From: Limnanthes douglasii subsp. nivea
Taxonomy: Eukaryota > Streptophyta > Magnoliopsida > Brassicales > Limnanthaceae
Assembly: GCA_036936605.1 (NCBI GenBank)
Contig: JAUPFV010000002.1
Location: 217,675,046-217,739,045, forward strand
Direction: 5' to 3'
Length of the DNA: 64,000 nucleotides
The position numbers and the translations under genes are program-made. The stretch's first letter is position 1. Every line of letters starts with the position of its first letter. Shown here piece by piece: positions 1 through 12,835 of the stretch. The notes under the pieces were generated by a model that was given only the letters and a program-made list of their open reading frames with translations, was not told where the DNA came from and searched no databases.

Positions 1-320
1 GAGATGCTGGATTCTTTGTTCCAGTTGCAACCCCCGAGTCAGCGGCAGGGGCGGCTTCCACAGTTTCTTGGGCCATCGGTGCATCCACCGGTTGGTGTGG
101 TAGCACTTCAACCCGAGGAACAACGACAAGCAGAGTTGGGAGCTCCTCCGGATTGACTGTCCCAACGGATGCCATGGGATTTCTTCCTTGGAATACTACG
201 TGGACGGGGTAGAGGGTGCCTTGCCCGGGTGGTGTATTTCTTCATTGTTGCTTCACTCATTTCCTGGTTATCCCTCTCTATACCTAAACTTGTGAATACC
301 ATGGTTGATGATTAGTTGTT
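1..320 (-). pseudogene. 5' leader and gag start of LTR element A (runs off the left edge)
   Basis: Minus-strand sequence just inside a primer-binding site and LTR. A 64-codon frame (302 to 108) opens at the position expected for the first gag codons of an LTR retrotransposon, but it is too short for a domain call. The rest of the element lies outside the window. The polarity follows from the primer-binding-like motif at 321-338, which sits between this stretch and the LTR at 344-1464. I infer gag only from position, with no diagnostic motif seen. Confidence 0.4.
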
Positions 321-343
321 TTCCCACAGACGGCGCCAATATT

Positions 344-1464
344 TGTTACGCGAATAACAAATTGTGCCAAACTAGAAATTCACGTTCTTACTCAAAAAAG
401 AGATGAGGCAAAACTAGGGGTGGTAATTCGGTTGTTGCCCGGCCCGGTCGGGTTTTGTCCGGCCCGAACTTAAAACGGGCCGGGTTCGGGTTCAGAAATT
501 GTAACCCGCAACCGGGCCGGGCCGGGTTCGGGTTTCAAGTTTGTCCGGCCCGAAAATCATAAAATATATATAAAAAAATAATATTTCTATATATAATAAC
601 AAAAATATTTAAAAAATAAATTAATATATTTAAAATAAATTAAAAAATATTTTAAAAATATTAAAATTAATGTCTGCGGGTCAGGTCGTGTTATCTGGCG
701 GACATTAGCGGGCGGGCTCGGGTTTTAAAATATGAACCTGGGAGCGGGTCGGGCCGGGTTCTGGCTCAAGTGTCAAAAAAGCGGGCTCAGACGGGTCGGC
801 CCGAACCCGGCCCGCGGACGGCCCATTGCCATCAAAATGATCGTGTTATTTATCAAAAGAGTCTTCCTACTTATAGTTATGTGAGTTAGTTGGCAGTAAT
901 ATTTGTATTCAATTACACTTAATACACCACTAACTCACTAACATCACTTCTCTTACAATTTCGGACAAACTACGTAAACGGTTTGACTCTGAGTTTGTAA
1001 CGTTTATTAAATGATGTATAAGGAAACACTTTATTCTTTATTTATTTGCTTTGACCGGTCCCGCATGCCTATCCGAGCTGGCTCACTTCTCGAGCGCGAT
1101 AGGGTTTGTGTTGAGCTGCATGTTAATGAGCTCACTTAACTGCTTCTGGTTGCTTGACTTCTCTTTGTCTTTACTCGAGGTCAATTAATTATCTTTGAGC
1201 TCGTTCTCCACTTAGTTTTAAGGTCTCTTAGTTTATGTGTGAGCTCGTCCCTTGTTTTTCATCGCATCCTTGGTTTGATCGGTCAACTCGTTACTCAAAT
1301 TATCTTCGAGCTCGTTCTCTATTTATCTTTGCGGTTGATCGGGATGTATGAGCTCTTCCTCCGTTTACTCGTTTGATCTTTATTCCTTTACTATCTTGGT
1401 CCAAGCTCATCTTTTGCTTTTTCTGCTTGTTTGGATACTTACTCGGGGGAATCCCCCCTTATCA
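344..1464 (-). repeat. 5' LTR of element A, interrupted by a MITE
   Basis: Read on the minus strand, this block begins TGATAAGGGG at 1464 and ends GTAACA at 344. A 4-base spacer and a primer-binding-like motif (complement of 321-338, TTGGCGCCGTCTGTGGGA) follow. TGATRA is also the start of the LTRs of elements E, F and G here. The LTR begins exactly where the gag of element B loses homology (about 1464), so A inserted into B; GAGCT at 1465-1469 would be one target-site copy, and the other lies outside the window. Near its start is a G/C palindrome (1447-1458). Four variants of a GAGCTC-containing phrase occur at 1195-1360. Without the MITE the LTR is about 0.7 kb. Confidence 0.6.
417..832. mobile_element. 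hAT-like MITE rich in GGCCCGG/CCGGGCC words
   Basis: The ends are GGGGTGGTAAT at the left and ATTGCCAT at the right, the style of plant hAT termini (GGGTGGCAAT...ATTGCCACC). The flanking octamers CAAAACTA (409-416) and CAAAATGA (833-840) match at 6 of 8 positions, consistent with an aged 8-bp target duplication. Long GC-rich subterminal arms full of GGCCCGG/GGGCCGGG words surround a central A/T tract (about 555-670), so the whole can fold into a large hairpin. No coding capacity. The left terminus is degenerate, so the family call is inference. Confidence 0.6.
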
Positions 1465-3305
1465 GAGCTAGAGTTTGGTATAGATGTGTGGAAATTTTCC
1501 CATCCACCTGAGCGGCCAAACTGCTGACATGCTTTTTTCTTGAGAAATTTGAGGGTACAGTCATAGTATCCCCTCCAAATATGGTTAAGGACTCAAAAAA
1601 TTTAACCAGATCGGAAACGGCTGGAGTCTTGTCCACTATCACTCCTACTTGATTCCGACTCGGATCCGGATCAAGATGCTCATAATCTATATCAAACCTT
1701 TCAATAATCATCATAACAGCTTCTTGTGTAGATGTTCCAGGAACTGAAGGAGTAGTTCGGGAGCATTGGTACTAGATGGTGTATTATCTGGCCTGCTGTC
1801 CCCTTTCAATGATATTCTGCACCTCTTGTTTCAAGGCTATGAAATCATGGGTATCATGCCCAATATCATTATGATATTTACAGAAACGGGTACTCCGGTT
1901 TTCTCTAGAAGATTGTAATGTGGTCGGAATTATAAAGTGTACTTCATTTTTAGTTTTATCATATACTGTAGCCATAATTTCTCCCCACTCAACAAACCAC
2001 TCAGGTTGAACCCAAGATCCGCTTTTATTTCTGACTTGCTGGTTCTGGTTCTGGTTAGATTGATTCTGCCTAGGACGATGAGATCCATGTCCAGTTCCTT
2101 CGATCTGTAACCGGATTGGGTAGTTATTGGAGGTATTGATGTTGTAGTTGTGGATCTGATCTGGTGAGTCACTCTGGATTTATTAGTCTCTTCAACATTA
2201 ATTTGTTTCCCTACTTGATTTAACAACCCTACAAATGTCATAACTTTCTTCTGGGTCACAGAATCAGTCAAGTTACCCAAATTCAAGCCTTTCCTAAGAG
2301 ATGCAATTGCCACTTGTTCAAAACAATCTGCCAACTCATTCTTTATATTCACAAACCTGCTAACGTATTCCTTTAATGACTCGTTCGGTTCCTGGGCGCA
2401 ATGGTGATTGTATCAGTAGTACCTTTTAGCTCCTTGCTTCCAACGAATTGTCTCTGGAAAGCAACCCAAAACATTTCAAAAACATTTATAGATCTTTGAG
2501 GGAGACTATACCATTTGAGAGCACTTCTTTTGAAGGTTTGAGAGAAAGCCCTACAGAGCAACCTGTCATCATCGTCGAATTTCATCGTAAAATTCTTAAA
2601 TTGCTCAAGGTGATTGTCCGGATCTTTACTCCCATCGTACTTTTCCATCTTTGAACTATCAAATCTTTTAGGAAGATGTCCAGAGAGTACTTTTTAGAAC
2701 AAAGGTGATTGTCTCTAATTTTGGCTACGACTAAACATGGTATCCTCATTCGGAGTAGCAAAAATACCTAGTTCGGATTGGAAAGCAAAAGGATCAATTA
2801 GCAAACGGTCAATATGATGATCAGCTGAACACTTCATTTTCCCTTGATACTTTTTGAGCCTACCATGTCTGTCTTTTTTTCTTGAATGCTTCTTGGTTAG
2901 CCTTATTTTCTTCTTTAATCGTCCTTCATCACTGTTAAAAGAGATTGAATCTTCAATCTTCGAATCATTAGAGGATCTGCTAGAAGATTCTGATGCGGAA
3001 TTCTCCATCTGCTTGGATCAATGCGTTGTCTTGGAGTTGAGATGAGTCTTTAGGGACTTCTCATTTTCACCAGGATTATCAGTATGGTGAAACGCTGATG
3101 CACCAGATTTTTCTTTAACTTTTTTTTTCTGCTTGTTTCAATGCCCTCAACGCCTCAATTTCAGCCTTTAATTGATCACGCTCCTCAATAGTATACTCAT
3201 TATTTTCTTTCGTTCCTTCCACCTTTGGAAGTGGAGTATTTTGTACGTTTGGATCCATCTGAACGGGTTTTTTATTACTGGTTTTGAATTAGCAATTCAG
3301 GCATC
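1439..3305 (-). pseudogene. gag polyprotein relic of Tat-type Ty3/gypsy element B
   Basis: The minus-strand frames 3008-2715, 2648-2373, 2352-1930, 1975-1784 and 1714-1439 line up in order with the gag of element G (42193-43680). They contain a Ser-rich and basic N-terminal segment, the block MEKYDGSKDPDNHLEQFKNF, the block FVGSKELKG, then the CKYHNDIGHDTHDF zinc-knuckle-like patch and the block before the protease (IERFDIDYEHLDPDP). Frameshifts and stops separate the blocks. Homology stops after the residues LYQTLALI (near 1464), where element A is inserted, so protease, RT and integrase are not in the window. The call rests on similarity to the three other Tat copies in this window. Confidence 0.8.
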
Positions 3306-3331
3306 GTCGCGTCCCACTGTGGTCTCCAATT

Positions 3332-3624
3332 TGGTGTGGATTATTTCTGATTGAAGGGTATTTTGGGTAAGAGTTTTAGGAATTTAATATTTAGAGTGAG
3401 ATGTAGAGAAATGAAGGAGGTGTGTACTAGCTGGTAATTTTTTATCACCCTCATAAATGAAAGTAGTTGGGATATTTATACTTGTTTAATGACTTGTGGG
3501 TCTTTCGGGACGGATCATGGGCTTGGGTCAAGTTTAAAAGTTCCCAAGATAGGAAATGACTAGCAACTAGCTGAGTCACAGTCCACTTTATGTCTCGGTT
3601 TTATAAACTTTGTCATGACCATCA
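3332..3624 (-). repeat. probable 5' LTR of element B with primer-binding site
   Basis: On the minus strand the end CCACACCA is followed by AA and a primer-binding-like motif (complement of 3312-3329, TTGGAGACCACAGTGGGA). This is the same layout and nearly the same motif as element G at 42111-42138. The outer boundary at 3624 is chosen because the minus strand there reads TGATGG, similar to the TGATRA start of the other Tat LTRs. The inner boundary is firm; the outer one is inference. Confidence 0.5.
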
Positions 3625-3699
3625 AAAGGCTTTCCGCAAACACCAGTCAATTCGTCTAAATTCACATTTATTTTATTACTAACTTGTCACGTGTTTCAT

Positions 3700-4490
3700 A
3701 TTCTCTTGATTTGAGTCGTTCTCTCTAATTCTAGGCTAAGTTCCTTGAGTTTTAGAAGCCATCTATGAATGTATCTGCCCGATATGAGCTTTTAAGTTCT
3801 TCAGATAAGCCCTTTGGTTCTGCACTAATACCTTTAAGTTATTTGTACTTGATTCATTCTTTGAAAAACGGTTATTTGCGATTTCAATAAAATTATAAAG
3901 AGTGTCCTCTAGACTCGAATTTTTCTCTAACATATCCACGTCTGTTTACTTCCATATTTTTTCATTATTATTCCACAAAAAATTTGGTTTCCGTTGACGC
4001 CTATCTTGATAAAGGATTTTATTATAATAGGGTTTATGCCCTTGTTGGAAGTTTCTTACATGCATAGCATTGTTTACCGTGATAAATTGGTTCATTTGAT
4101 AGTATGCTTCACACTAGTTGACGGTTGCAACATTCATCTTCATATGTGCCATCTGTTGTTCGATCGTTGGTGAGAAATAATTCGATAGGAAAAGTTTATG
4201 TACTTGTTCCCATGTAGTGATACATCCAAGAGGTAAATATTATAACCATGCCTTGGCTTTTTTAGAGGAATGTGAATATATTCAATATGTTTGCATCTAG
4301 TGAGAATAAGTTGTATTTACATGTATCACACACTTTTAAAAAACTTTATAGATGGGTGTTGGTGAACTATTTTGAGTCTCTAATAAGCATGTGGTTCTTC
4401 TATATCACAATAATTAGTGCAAGGTTTATCTCAAAACATTGCATACATTTCTCTCAAAATATTTGGAATGAATCTCGTATGTGAGGAATT
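3700..4490 (-). pseudogene. decayed gag fragment of another LTR retrotransposon, Athila-like
   Basis: Minus-strand translation of about 4255-4110 gives KAKAWL, a stop, then YLPLGCITTWEQVHKLFLS and NYFSPT. This matches the plant gag signature (W-L-LP-I-TW-F---YFPP) common in Athila and related elements. Flanking sequence has stops in all frames. It is a remnant without visible LTRs, and its family placement is tentative. Confidence 0.45.
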
Positions 4491-4919
4491 TGTGTAGTTA
4501 CTCATTCTTTGCATATCACAAAAATCATGAATGTGATCTTATCATTCATCAATTGTTGCTGGATAGGTTCTCTAGATTTCTAGGTCAAAATGAACTTGTC
4601 AATTATCCATGTATAAATCATGCAATAAGAAACAAAAAACAAATTAACGATTAAAGTACTACCTTAGAATATGTTAGCGGTATTTATTGTTATCATTTTT
4701 TATCTCAAACAAGTAAATTTATTGTATGACTGGTTATATCATATTTTCTTAAAGTTTTTTTTTCTCATTTCTTAGCTTATTGTTTCGGTTTAGCTTATTT
4801 TGTTCTTTTTATTCAATAAACCTCCCAATTACCTTTTTAAAAAAATCAACATACTAAGACTATTTTATTATTTTTATAGATTAAATTAGCTAATAAATTA
4901 ATATAAATATATATGAATC

Positions 4920-6063
4920 ATGGATAATTATCCATTGATCTATCCGACAACACCTTCGGGCCTTCATTTCTATAATTGAACACCTCCATTTGGCTTGGAG
5001 TGGCATAAATACCAAATATTGGTCATGATGATCTACGGATATCCTGATTTAAGAGAGAAAAACGTGAAATACATTATGGAAACATCTATCACTGATACTA
5101 TAAATATTTTTAGACAGTATGCCTTAAACATTTAACCAATAAAAAATGGACAAATACGAAGGCACATACGACCACGAGCATCATATCGATAAATTCCAAA
5201 ATAAGATGGTGGGGTTCGACGAAGATGACATGCTCTTATGTAATGTATTCTACATGATCTTCTGAGGCACCGTCCTCACGTGGTTTAATTTTTGGCCTAT
5301 GGGTTCGATTCACATCTTTAAATATCTATGGGCTACGTTCCGAGATCAATTTGACAGAAATATATAAATCTCCAAAGATAGGGATTATAAAATCATTACA
5401 AGCACGGAATAAACGAAAGGTTACGTAACTAAACTAAGAGGTTTATCAAAGCAAAAAAAAACCGTGAAAACTGCTATAATATGATAGCCTACATTGCATA
5501 CTGTTAATGTATCATCCCTGACCCGCTTATTAGCTAAAGACTTATGTAATTTAAGGCTCTCACCTTTGGAAACCTTTTAGCTTGGGTAAAGTATCATACC
5601 AAAGTGGGGGAGACAATGCGAGTAATAATGTCGAGAAGGCCAATGCATATTATTCATACCATCCAGCCCACATATAAAGTTCATTCGCGTGGCTCCAATA
5701 GAAAATGGAAAATATAGTGTTGAACAATCTCATCGATGATCTTACTTTCAAAATAAGAACTCATGAAATGATAACAGGAGACCCTTGAGGGGTCAAGAAT
5801 CTCGATAATATATGGGTGTCGAATACCCATTACACTAATCTCACCCAAATCATAGTCACAATTTATGATCATGCCAATGATTCAGTCCGCTTCTAAAAAC
5901 CAGTTAAAATATGGGCCTCAAATGAGTCCATAATTACGAATTTTTTTATAAATATCATAAAAAAAATTATCCATCACACCGCAAAGTATACGGCTCTAAA
6001 AAGTAAAATTCAAAACCTTATTGATGAGGAAAAACTCTACGATTTTGTCAAGGTTCGAGCCTC

Positions 6064-6118
<55 letters not shown>

Positions 6119-8050
6119 AAACTAATTAGTTGTTGGCGCTTAGGGTCGATCTCTCTCAAGAACTACCCAAATTTGTAATGAAACTAATAGTAGAAACCAT
6201 AAAATTATGTGACATATGCAAGAAATTATCGGATTATAATCCAAGTCAGGAATAGTGGGAACGATTGTTGAGGGGACACCCTCGCATGAATCATTTTGTA
6301 TTTCCAAAAAAATCACATCGCTCACCTTAAGGTCCAAAATATTAACCATGCTTTGGTCCACCTCTACGGGGTTCTCTTCAGTTTGATTACTTTTGATGAT
6401 GATGAATTGAGGGGGTAGTAGAGCTCCATGAAGATGTTGTAATCATCACCACTAAAATCACGGGACCAGAATTCGAGAAACTTAGCTTAATATGGGAAAC
6501 TTTATGAATATTCTCCTTAAAAAGAGCTACGATAAAATTTTATATATAAGACCTCTCACATATTTCTTGTTGAACTATAACTCGATTACCCTGTGACGAG
6601 GGGAATACATAATAAAAATACAATGCACCTTAATGATAGTAGATGTTCCATCAGCATACAGTTTTATCCTCGACTGACATTGGCTTAATCAAATGTACAC
6701 TATCGTATACACTATGATTAGTGTAAGCCACAACAATCCACGAATTTCCAGAGAGTGATGTGTTACTTCTTTTACTCCATTAGATATCAATTAGTCAGCG
6801 CGTTAACATTGCTAACTATTTTATCTAATAATTTGGATGATTTTACTTGATTTGCGCATAATATAACATGGGCATGGGCCTCAGTAACATGTCATTAGCC
6901 ATCTATCAACACCAGATATCGGTCTATGGACTATGAAAAGTATAAAATTATAAAATGAAGGATATGTTTGGAGTTTTCCAACCTCAACCAAGCATGATAG
7001 AATACTTCATTCATGGTCCCCGAGAATTTACCAACTGGTGGATGCCCGTTTGGGAAACAAACTGATCATTTTCATTGATATATATTCAGGCTATAATAAA
7101 ATCATTATGCATTCCGGTGATGAGGAGCACACAACCTTCATGACCGAGCAAGGTATACACTGTCACACAGTACTTTCCTTCGGTCTAAAAAATGTAGGTG
7201 TGACATACCAACACTTTGTGAACAAAGCTTTCGTTACCCAAATCGGGTGAAATATTTTAGTTTACCTCGATGGCATGATAATCACTAACCGAGAAGAACA
7301 TAACCACCTCACAGACCTGAAAAACATCTTTAGTAACCTCCGAGTAGTCAATCCCAAACTCAATTCAGAGAAATGTACATTTGGATTCCGCTCCAAGAAG
7401 TTTATTAGGTACTTGGTCAATAAAAAAGAATGAGAGTATACCTAACTCAGCTAGCAAATCTAGTGGCTATGGATCCACCATGGTCTATCAGAAAGGTTTA
7501 ATATTCATATAAAAGTCGGTTACCCTCAATCGTTTTATTTCTCAATCCTCTAAAAAGTGCGCCATGTTATTTTGAGTACTCAAGAGTATAAATAGTTCAA
7601 CTTGAGGTCTAAATTTAATGAGGCATTCCATAAAGTTAAAGGCGTATTTCTTCCTCCAAACTCCTCACGCGACCGAACCAATGTGATACTATTTACTTAT
7701 ACTCACTAGTTAAAGAACAAATAGCTACATACTCACTCCTGAAACTTGGTATCTACAACTAGAGAAGTTAGCACTGGCTCTAGTAGCTACCTGAAAAATG
7801 GAACTATACGTTTAAAGACACATTATTGTGGTTTGAACATCGTTTCCTTCAAGGAACATCCTGCAAAATTCTGACATTTCAGGCAGGCTAACATAGTGGT
7901 CTATGGAGCTGGAAGACTTCAACATCAAGTTTGAATGAGGAGCTGTTATTCAAAAACATAAACAAGCAGATTTCCTCACTAAATTTCACAATGTAAGGCA
8001 TATCCCTTTAGAATCTAGTCTCGCATAAATACGGACATGGACCATAGCTT
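4920..8050 (+). mobile_element. relic C of a Tat-type Ty3/gypsy element
   Basis: Scattered plus-strand blocks remain in order. Gag lies at about 5144-5600 (MDKYEGTYDHEHHIDKFQNK, then VLTWF and FRDQF). A protease-side block (EDVVIIT) is at about 6430-6470, and an RT palm at about 7010-7450 reads IDIYSGYNKI, HTTFMTEQGIHC and FGLKN. Connection and RNase H remnants extend to about 8030. The RT catalytic box reads YLDG instead of YxDD (about 7260-7275), so the enzyme is dead. Stops and frameshifts are dense, and no LTR pair could be found. Homology is to elements E, F and G in this window. Confidence 0.75.
6069..6115. repeat. (AT)n microsatellite
   Basis: About 23 uninterrupted AT dinucleotides inside relic C. 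Confidence 0.97.
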
Positions 8051-8398
8051 AACATGGACTATATAGTTAGTATTCAACTTATTTCTGTTTCCAGTGATCA
8101 TTCTATCAATCCATCTGATTTGGATTTTCTTATTGAACAATGAGGTTGAAAATGACTTAACTTTTTTCAAGATTTCAACTCGCTTAAATTTTGTTAAAAT
8201 ATGTATATATAAACTACATTTTGATTTCGAGACATCATATTAGAATCAATAAATTAGTCATTTTATTTGTAATTTCAAATAAACTAATATTTGATCAAAT
8301 TGACAAATAATTAAGTAAATTGTTTAGATTAAATAAAAATAATAATATTTGGTTAAATTAACAAGTAATACGCTAAATTACAATTGATTTAATTGGAT
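8051..8398. other. AT-rich stretch with no recognised feature
   Basis: No frame, LTR end or repeat structure that I can defend; it lies between relic C and the MITE at 8408. Confidence 0.6.
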
Positions 8399-8407
8399 AA
8401 TTATTAA

Positions 8408-9161
8408 GAGAGACTCCCATATAAGTACCAACCTTTGTTCAAAATCAATATTTAATACCAAATAAAATCCTTATCAATATTTGGTACCAAGCACTAGACA
8501 AAATACTCTAATACCCTTGGTTTGTAATATTCTATGGTATCTTCTAAACAAAAAAGTGGTTTTTTTTCTTTTTCTTAGAAAATCTGTATCTTTTTAAATA
8601 TAATTTAAAAAAAATCTGAAACCACGGTTTCGTTTCTTTTCTTCGAATTAAAACTGTTAAAAACCTTGTTTAGCCTTTTAGACCTGCTAAAAATTAAAAC
8701 TGTTAAAACCTAATTGAACTATATAAAACTGTTAAAACGGCTAATTAACATTATTAGAAAACTTAAAACTGCTAGTTAGCAGTTTTAAATTTTTAACAAT
8801 GTTAGTTTTTTGTTTTTTAGTAGTTTTAATTTTTTGTTCGAAACATATCATATATACCACTTGTTTAATTCGTCTCGTAAATATAAACACAATTGTGCTT
8901 TCAGTTTTAAAATTAGAATTATAAATAAAAAAATACAAACTTTACAAAAAAAAGAAAAAAAAACTTATATTTTGTTAGAAGTTACTGGATTATAATACAA
9001 ACAAGGGTTAGTAAAGCAGTAAAGGTAAAGTGGGTATTTTTGAAATGTTTGGTATTAAAATGACTTAAAAGACTTTTTTTAGACGATAAAAGGAAATAAG
9101 CATTTTAGGATAGACTAAAATTGGAATATGACTTATTTTGGTATTATAATAGAAATAACCC
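8408..9161. mobile_element. Mutator-like non-autonomous element (0.75 kb) with 9-bp target duplication
   Basis: The block is flanked by perfect 9-bp repeats AATTATTAA at 8399-8407 and 9162-9170. The ends share an imperfect inverted motif: TATAAGTACCAA near the left end, and the complement of the right end reads TATAATACCAAA. A central palindrome (AAAACTGCTA/TAGCAGTTTT, about 8765-8788) is present. There is no coding capacity. The 9-bp duplication suggests the Mutator superfamily; because the site is AT-rich, chance agreement is not negligible. Confidence 0.5.
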
Positions 9162-9170
9162 AATTATTAA

Positions 9171-9900
9171 ATAAAGTAGTTTATAATTATTTTAACAAAA
9201 TGATTAAATTGCAAAGTTGTGATATTAATTCTTTTAAAGTGTATTTCTTTTTTACAATAATTTATTTACTATTTTATTAATCGTTTTAAAACTAGTACTT
9301 TTTAACATTGCACCACCCCTGAGTAATTTAGTTGTTAAGATAAAGTAATAAACTATCGGCTTAATTAAAAAAAGATAAACCTACTTAATACATTTAATTG
9401 TTTTTATTTTATTTAATTAATTTCTAATTTAGTCAATTACCCGCTAATAACCCTTAGTTTTTTAGTTTAACGTGAATATTTTACTTAATTATTTATCAAT
9501 TCCACAAAACAGATTGAATTTTAATGATAAATTAAATATGATATTATCAAAATAAAGATAAAATTAATTAAATAATAAAATGAATGGTAATAAACCATAA
9601 TAAAAACTAACTAGGTCGGATTAAATAAAAAAATAAAAGACAGTAAGAGATACCTAACAAGAAAAATCTAATAAAATTAAAAAAAATAAAGAAAATAAAA
9701 TAAAATAGATGTTCACTAAATTTTAAGGATATAGGTGAGCTTAATAAAAAGCTAAATAAAAGAATTAGATAAAGATGAGTTTAGACATCATAAGAAAGAT
9801 ATCAAAATATAATATGAGTCTCGAAGATGAAAAGGGTTTAAGAAACCTACGCAGTTAGAGAGTATATTAGTCAAATCTATAATATTTGTAACAACTTAAT
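9171..9900. other. AT-rich stretch without recognisable genes
   Basis: About 80% A/T by eye, with stops in all frames. It could include the eroded LTR of relic D near its right end (a CTATAAATA box at about 9948), but no terminus was defined. Confidence 0.5.
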
Positions 9901-12835
9901 TCTTAGACACGTGTCGTTCATCCGTTCATTTTAGTCCTTAGAAAATTCTATAAATAGGCCATAAACCTTGATTTGAAGATGGTTGATTTGTGAGTAATAA
10001 ATATTTTCTTTTGTTTGTTTCTAATTCTTGATTTTTTAGTCTTAATTTCTACTCGCATTTACTTTGACGAGGTTTTAACTCATCATATTTTTGGCATCTT
10101 ATGTGTGAAAATATTTGTAAAGCGAAAACCCGAAGCAATGATGATGACTTGTTCAAAGATAGATAAGGACATTTCTCGTGGATAATGTGTTCATGGCTCT
10201 CCATCTTTGGTTTCAGCGAATTCCAATATGGTTTCTCCAGCTTGTGGAAATGCTGAAGTACAAATAAATTAGAGATATACAACTATTAGTGTGAAAAATG
10301 TTAACACCGCTTCGCTATCTTATGAGAATAATAAAGTACGAGGTAATTCTCATTGAGTTGCCTTCCAGTTGTTGTGTCTCTAACACTAGGTCATGTATTT
10401 AATAATGATAGAAATATTGACTTGTCTATTGATTTGAATACTTCGGGAATACAATTAAATAAATTATAACAAGAACAATATAGATCTAGTGTTTTGTAAA
10501 TGCAAAGAGACAAAAAAAGACAAAAATTGAACAAATGTTTAAAGTATTATAAATGTTGACTGGAAACATAATGTTTAAGAACACTAATGAAAATGTAGTT
10601 CAAAACAAAAAAAACAAAGTAAAAATAATCGATGAAAATGATTAACACTCTAGTAATGGAATTATTAGCAAATAAAAAGTTAATAAAAATGTTTGAGATT
10701 TATCAAGGAACATTGAAAATACCAAAGTTAGCTTCGTATACCTTAGCACAACCACATTTGTCTCAAGATATTTTGAAGAATTACTTAGAAACTTTTACTC
10801 ATATATAATGGATAAATATGACAGAACTAGAGATCCAAAACATCATTTGAAGTAGTTACAAAATATGTTAGGTTTTAATCGTGATGATACTTTTATTTGT
10901 CGAGCTTTATTTATGAATTTTAGAAGAAATGCTTTGGCTTTGTTCAACAATTTCATTCCTGGATCAATTTTTAAATTTGAATAACTTCAAAGTGCGTTTA
11001 TAATTCACTTTATTGGGAGTAATGATATTGAGAAGGGTAGTGATTATATTATGTTTTATATTAGAAAATAAGTGTAACGTTAAGAAATTATGTTCAGAAG
11101 CCTGTCCAGAACACGAATATGTTGGAAGGGTATTAAGAATAAATTACTTTGGCTACTTTTAAGAGAGATCTTCCTTTATAAAAAAATCAATAGTTAGAAT
11201 TAATATTATTTCCAATTGATAATATGAGAGATTTATTAAGAAGATCAAAACTATTTATCAAAGTCAATGAAACAAGACGAGGTGGAGTTATATCGAGTAA
11301 ATTCAGGAACATAGAAGTGGAATGGTTGATAGAATAAGGTAGATGATGAGATAAATGAAGAGGTTAGGAAAATGCAACCAACTTGGGCCAGGTTTTTATA
11401 TTCTGATAATGAAAATAGGCGGCTTACACCACTTATAGAAGAGATTACGATAATCGATGAAAAAACCAGGGATAAAGTGAGTTACAAGACTCTTAGAAAG
11501 ATGGTTGCTCCACGTAATGAAAAATCTAAAATTTATTTTTGCTTTTACCAAAATTATTATGGTCATACGATATGAGAAGTTTTGCATTTAAGATATGAGA
11601 TTCATAAATTGATCGACAATTGTGAATTAATTAATTTCATCCAAAAGATAGGTTTTGATAAATTATAGGAAACTGAGAAATATAATAATTCATGGAAGAG
11701 CCGGGCTAACAAACAAGAGTTGTGTATCATAAATTGGGGAGATAAGTTAATTGAAACTTCCAATAAATCTAGAAAGAGGTACATAAGTGATTTAAAGGTT
11801 TATCTGGTGGTTGAGTCATCATTACGTGTGAATAGACTTCCAACACCATTTTTAATTTTTAATGACAATAGTTTGAGAGAGTTAGTGGCTCCACATGAAG
11901 ATATTATGTTTGTTACTTTATAAATCGTATGAGAATAAGTAGGATGGTTATGATTGACATATGAAGTTTGGCTAACATTTTGTATAAGAGTAGGTATGAG
12001 CAAATGATGAGGATATCTCCATATGAGAAAACTGAGAAGTACTTAGTGATTATTTTTAGAAAGTTAGTAAATATTAGAAGTCGTCTAAGACATGGATTTA
12101 AAGACAAATATGTGATTTTTTAAAAAGAAAAGTTTGGATGTGTTAAATTTAAGCATTGATGATGTAACTAGAGTGAGTAAATTAATTATTTTTCATGAGT
12201 TGGTTGTTGATAAAAATTTAAGACCAACTCCTCAGAAGGGATGGTGTTTTTATTAGAAAAGTGTGAAGTTATAGTAAAAAAGGCGGAGAGATTTCTAAAA
12301 GTGAGTCACACAAGAGAATTCACATATATGATGTGGGTTAAATATCTAATTTTGGTGATAAAAAAATGGTTAATAGAGGATGTGTATGGATTTTAATTGA
12401 GCTTGTCCAAACGATCTTTTTTCCTTCTCCTCGTATTGATCATCTAATGGATGTTACATCATGTCATGATTTATCGTCATTTATGGATGCATATTCAGAA
12501 TATAACCAAGGTTAGATGCATACAAAAAATGAAGAATATACAATATTTATGACTAAGAGAGGTTTATATTGTTATCTAATGATGTTGTTTGAGTTAAAAA
12601 AATGTTATGTCAACATATAAAATGATCATACATCATGACTTTGCAAAGTAATTAGTAAAAATATGGAGATATATATTGATGATATGATTATAAAGAGTAA
12701 TGGTGAAGATAACCATATATCAGCATTGTAAGAAATCTTTGATAACCTTTGATAATATAATTTGAAATTAAATCCTCTCAAGTTTTCATTAGTTATGCAG
12801 GGCGAAACGTTTTGGGGTTTGTAATAAGTAAGAAG
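9900..12835 (+). mobile_element. relic D of a Tat-type Ty3/gypsy element
   Basis: Ordered plus-strand blocks: gag at about 10805-11070 (MDKYDRTRDPKHHL after frame correction, then IPGSIFKFE), protease approach at about 11840-11920 (LIFNDNSLRELVAPHEDIMF), and RT at about 12390-12830 (SFMDAYSEYN, then IYIDDMIIKS). The YIDD box is intact, but most other frames carry stops. The relic ends abruptly at about 12835 in the LGYVIS region of RT, where a fragment of element E begins, so a deletion or insertion junction lies there. An LTR may lie just before 10030 (TATA at about 9948) but was not proven. Confidence 0.7.

Noticed and set aside
6066..6116. (AT)n tract as an origin or matrix-attachment signal
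   Set aside because: Only a dinucleotide repeat; no supporting context.
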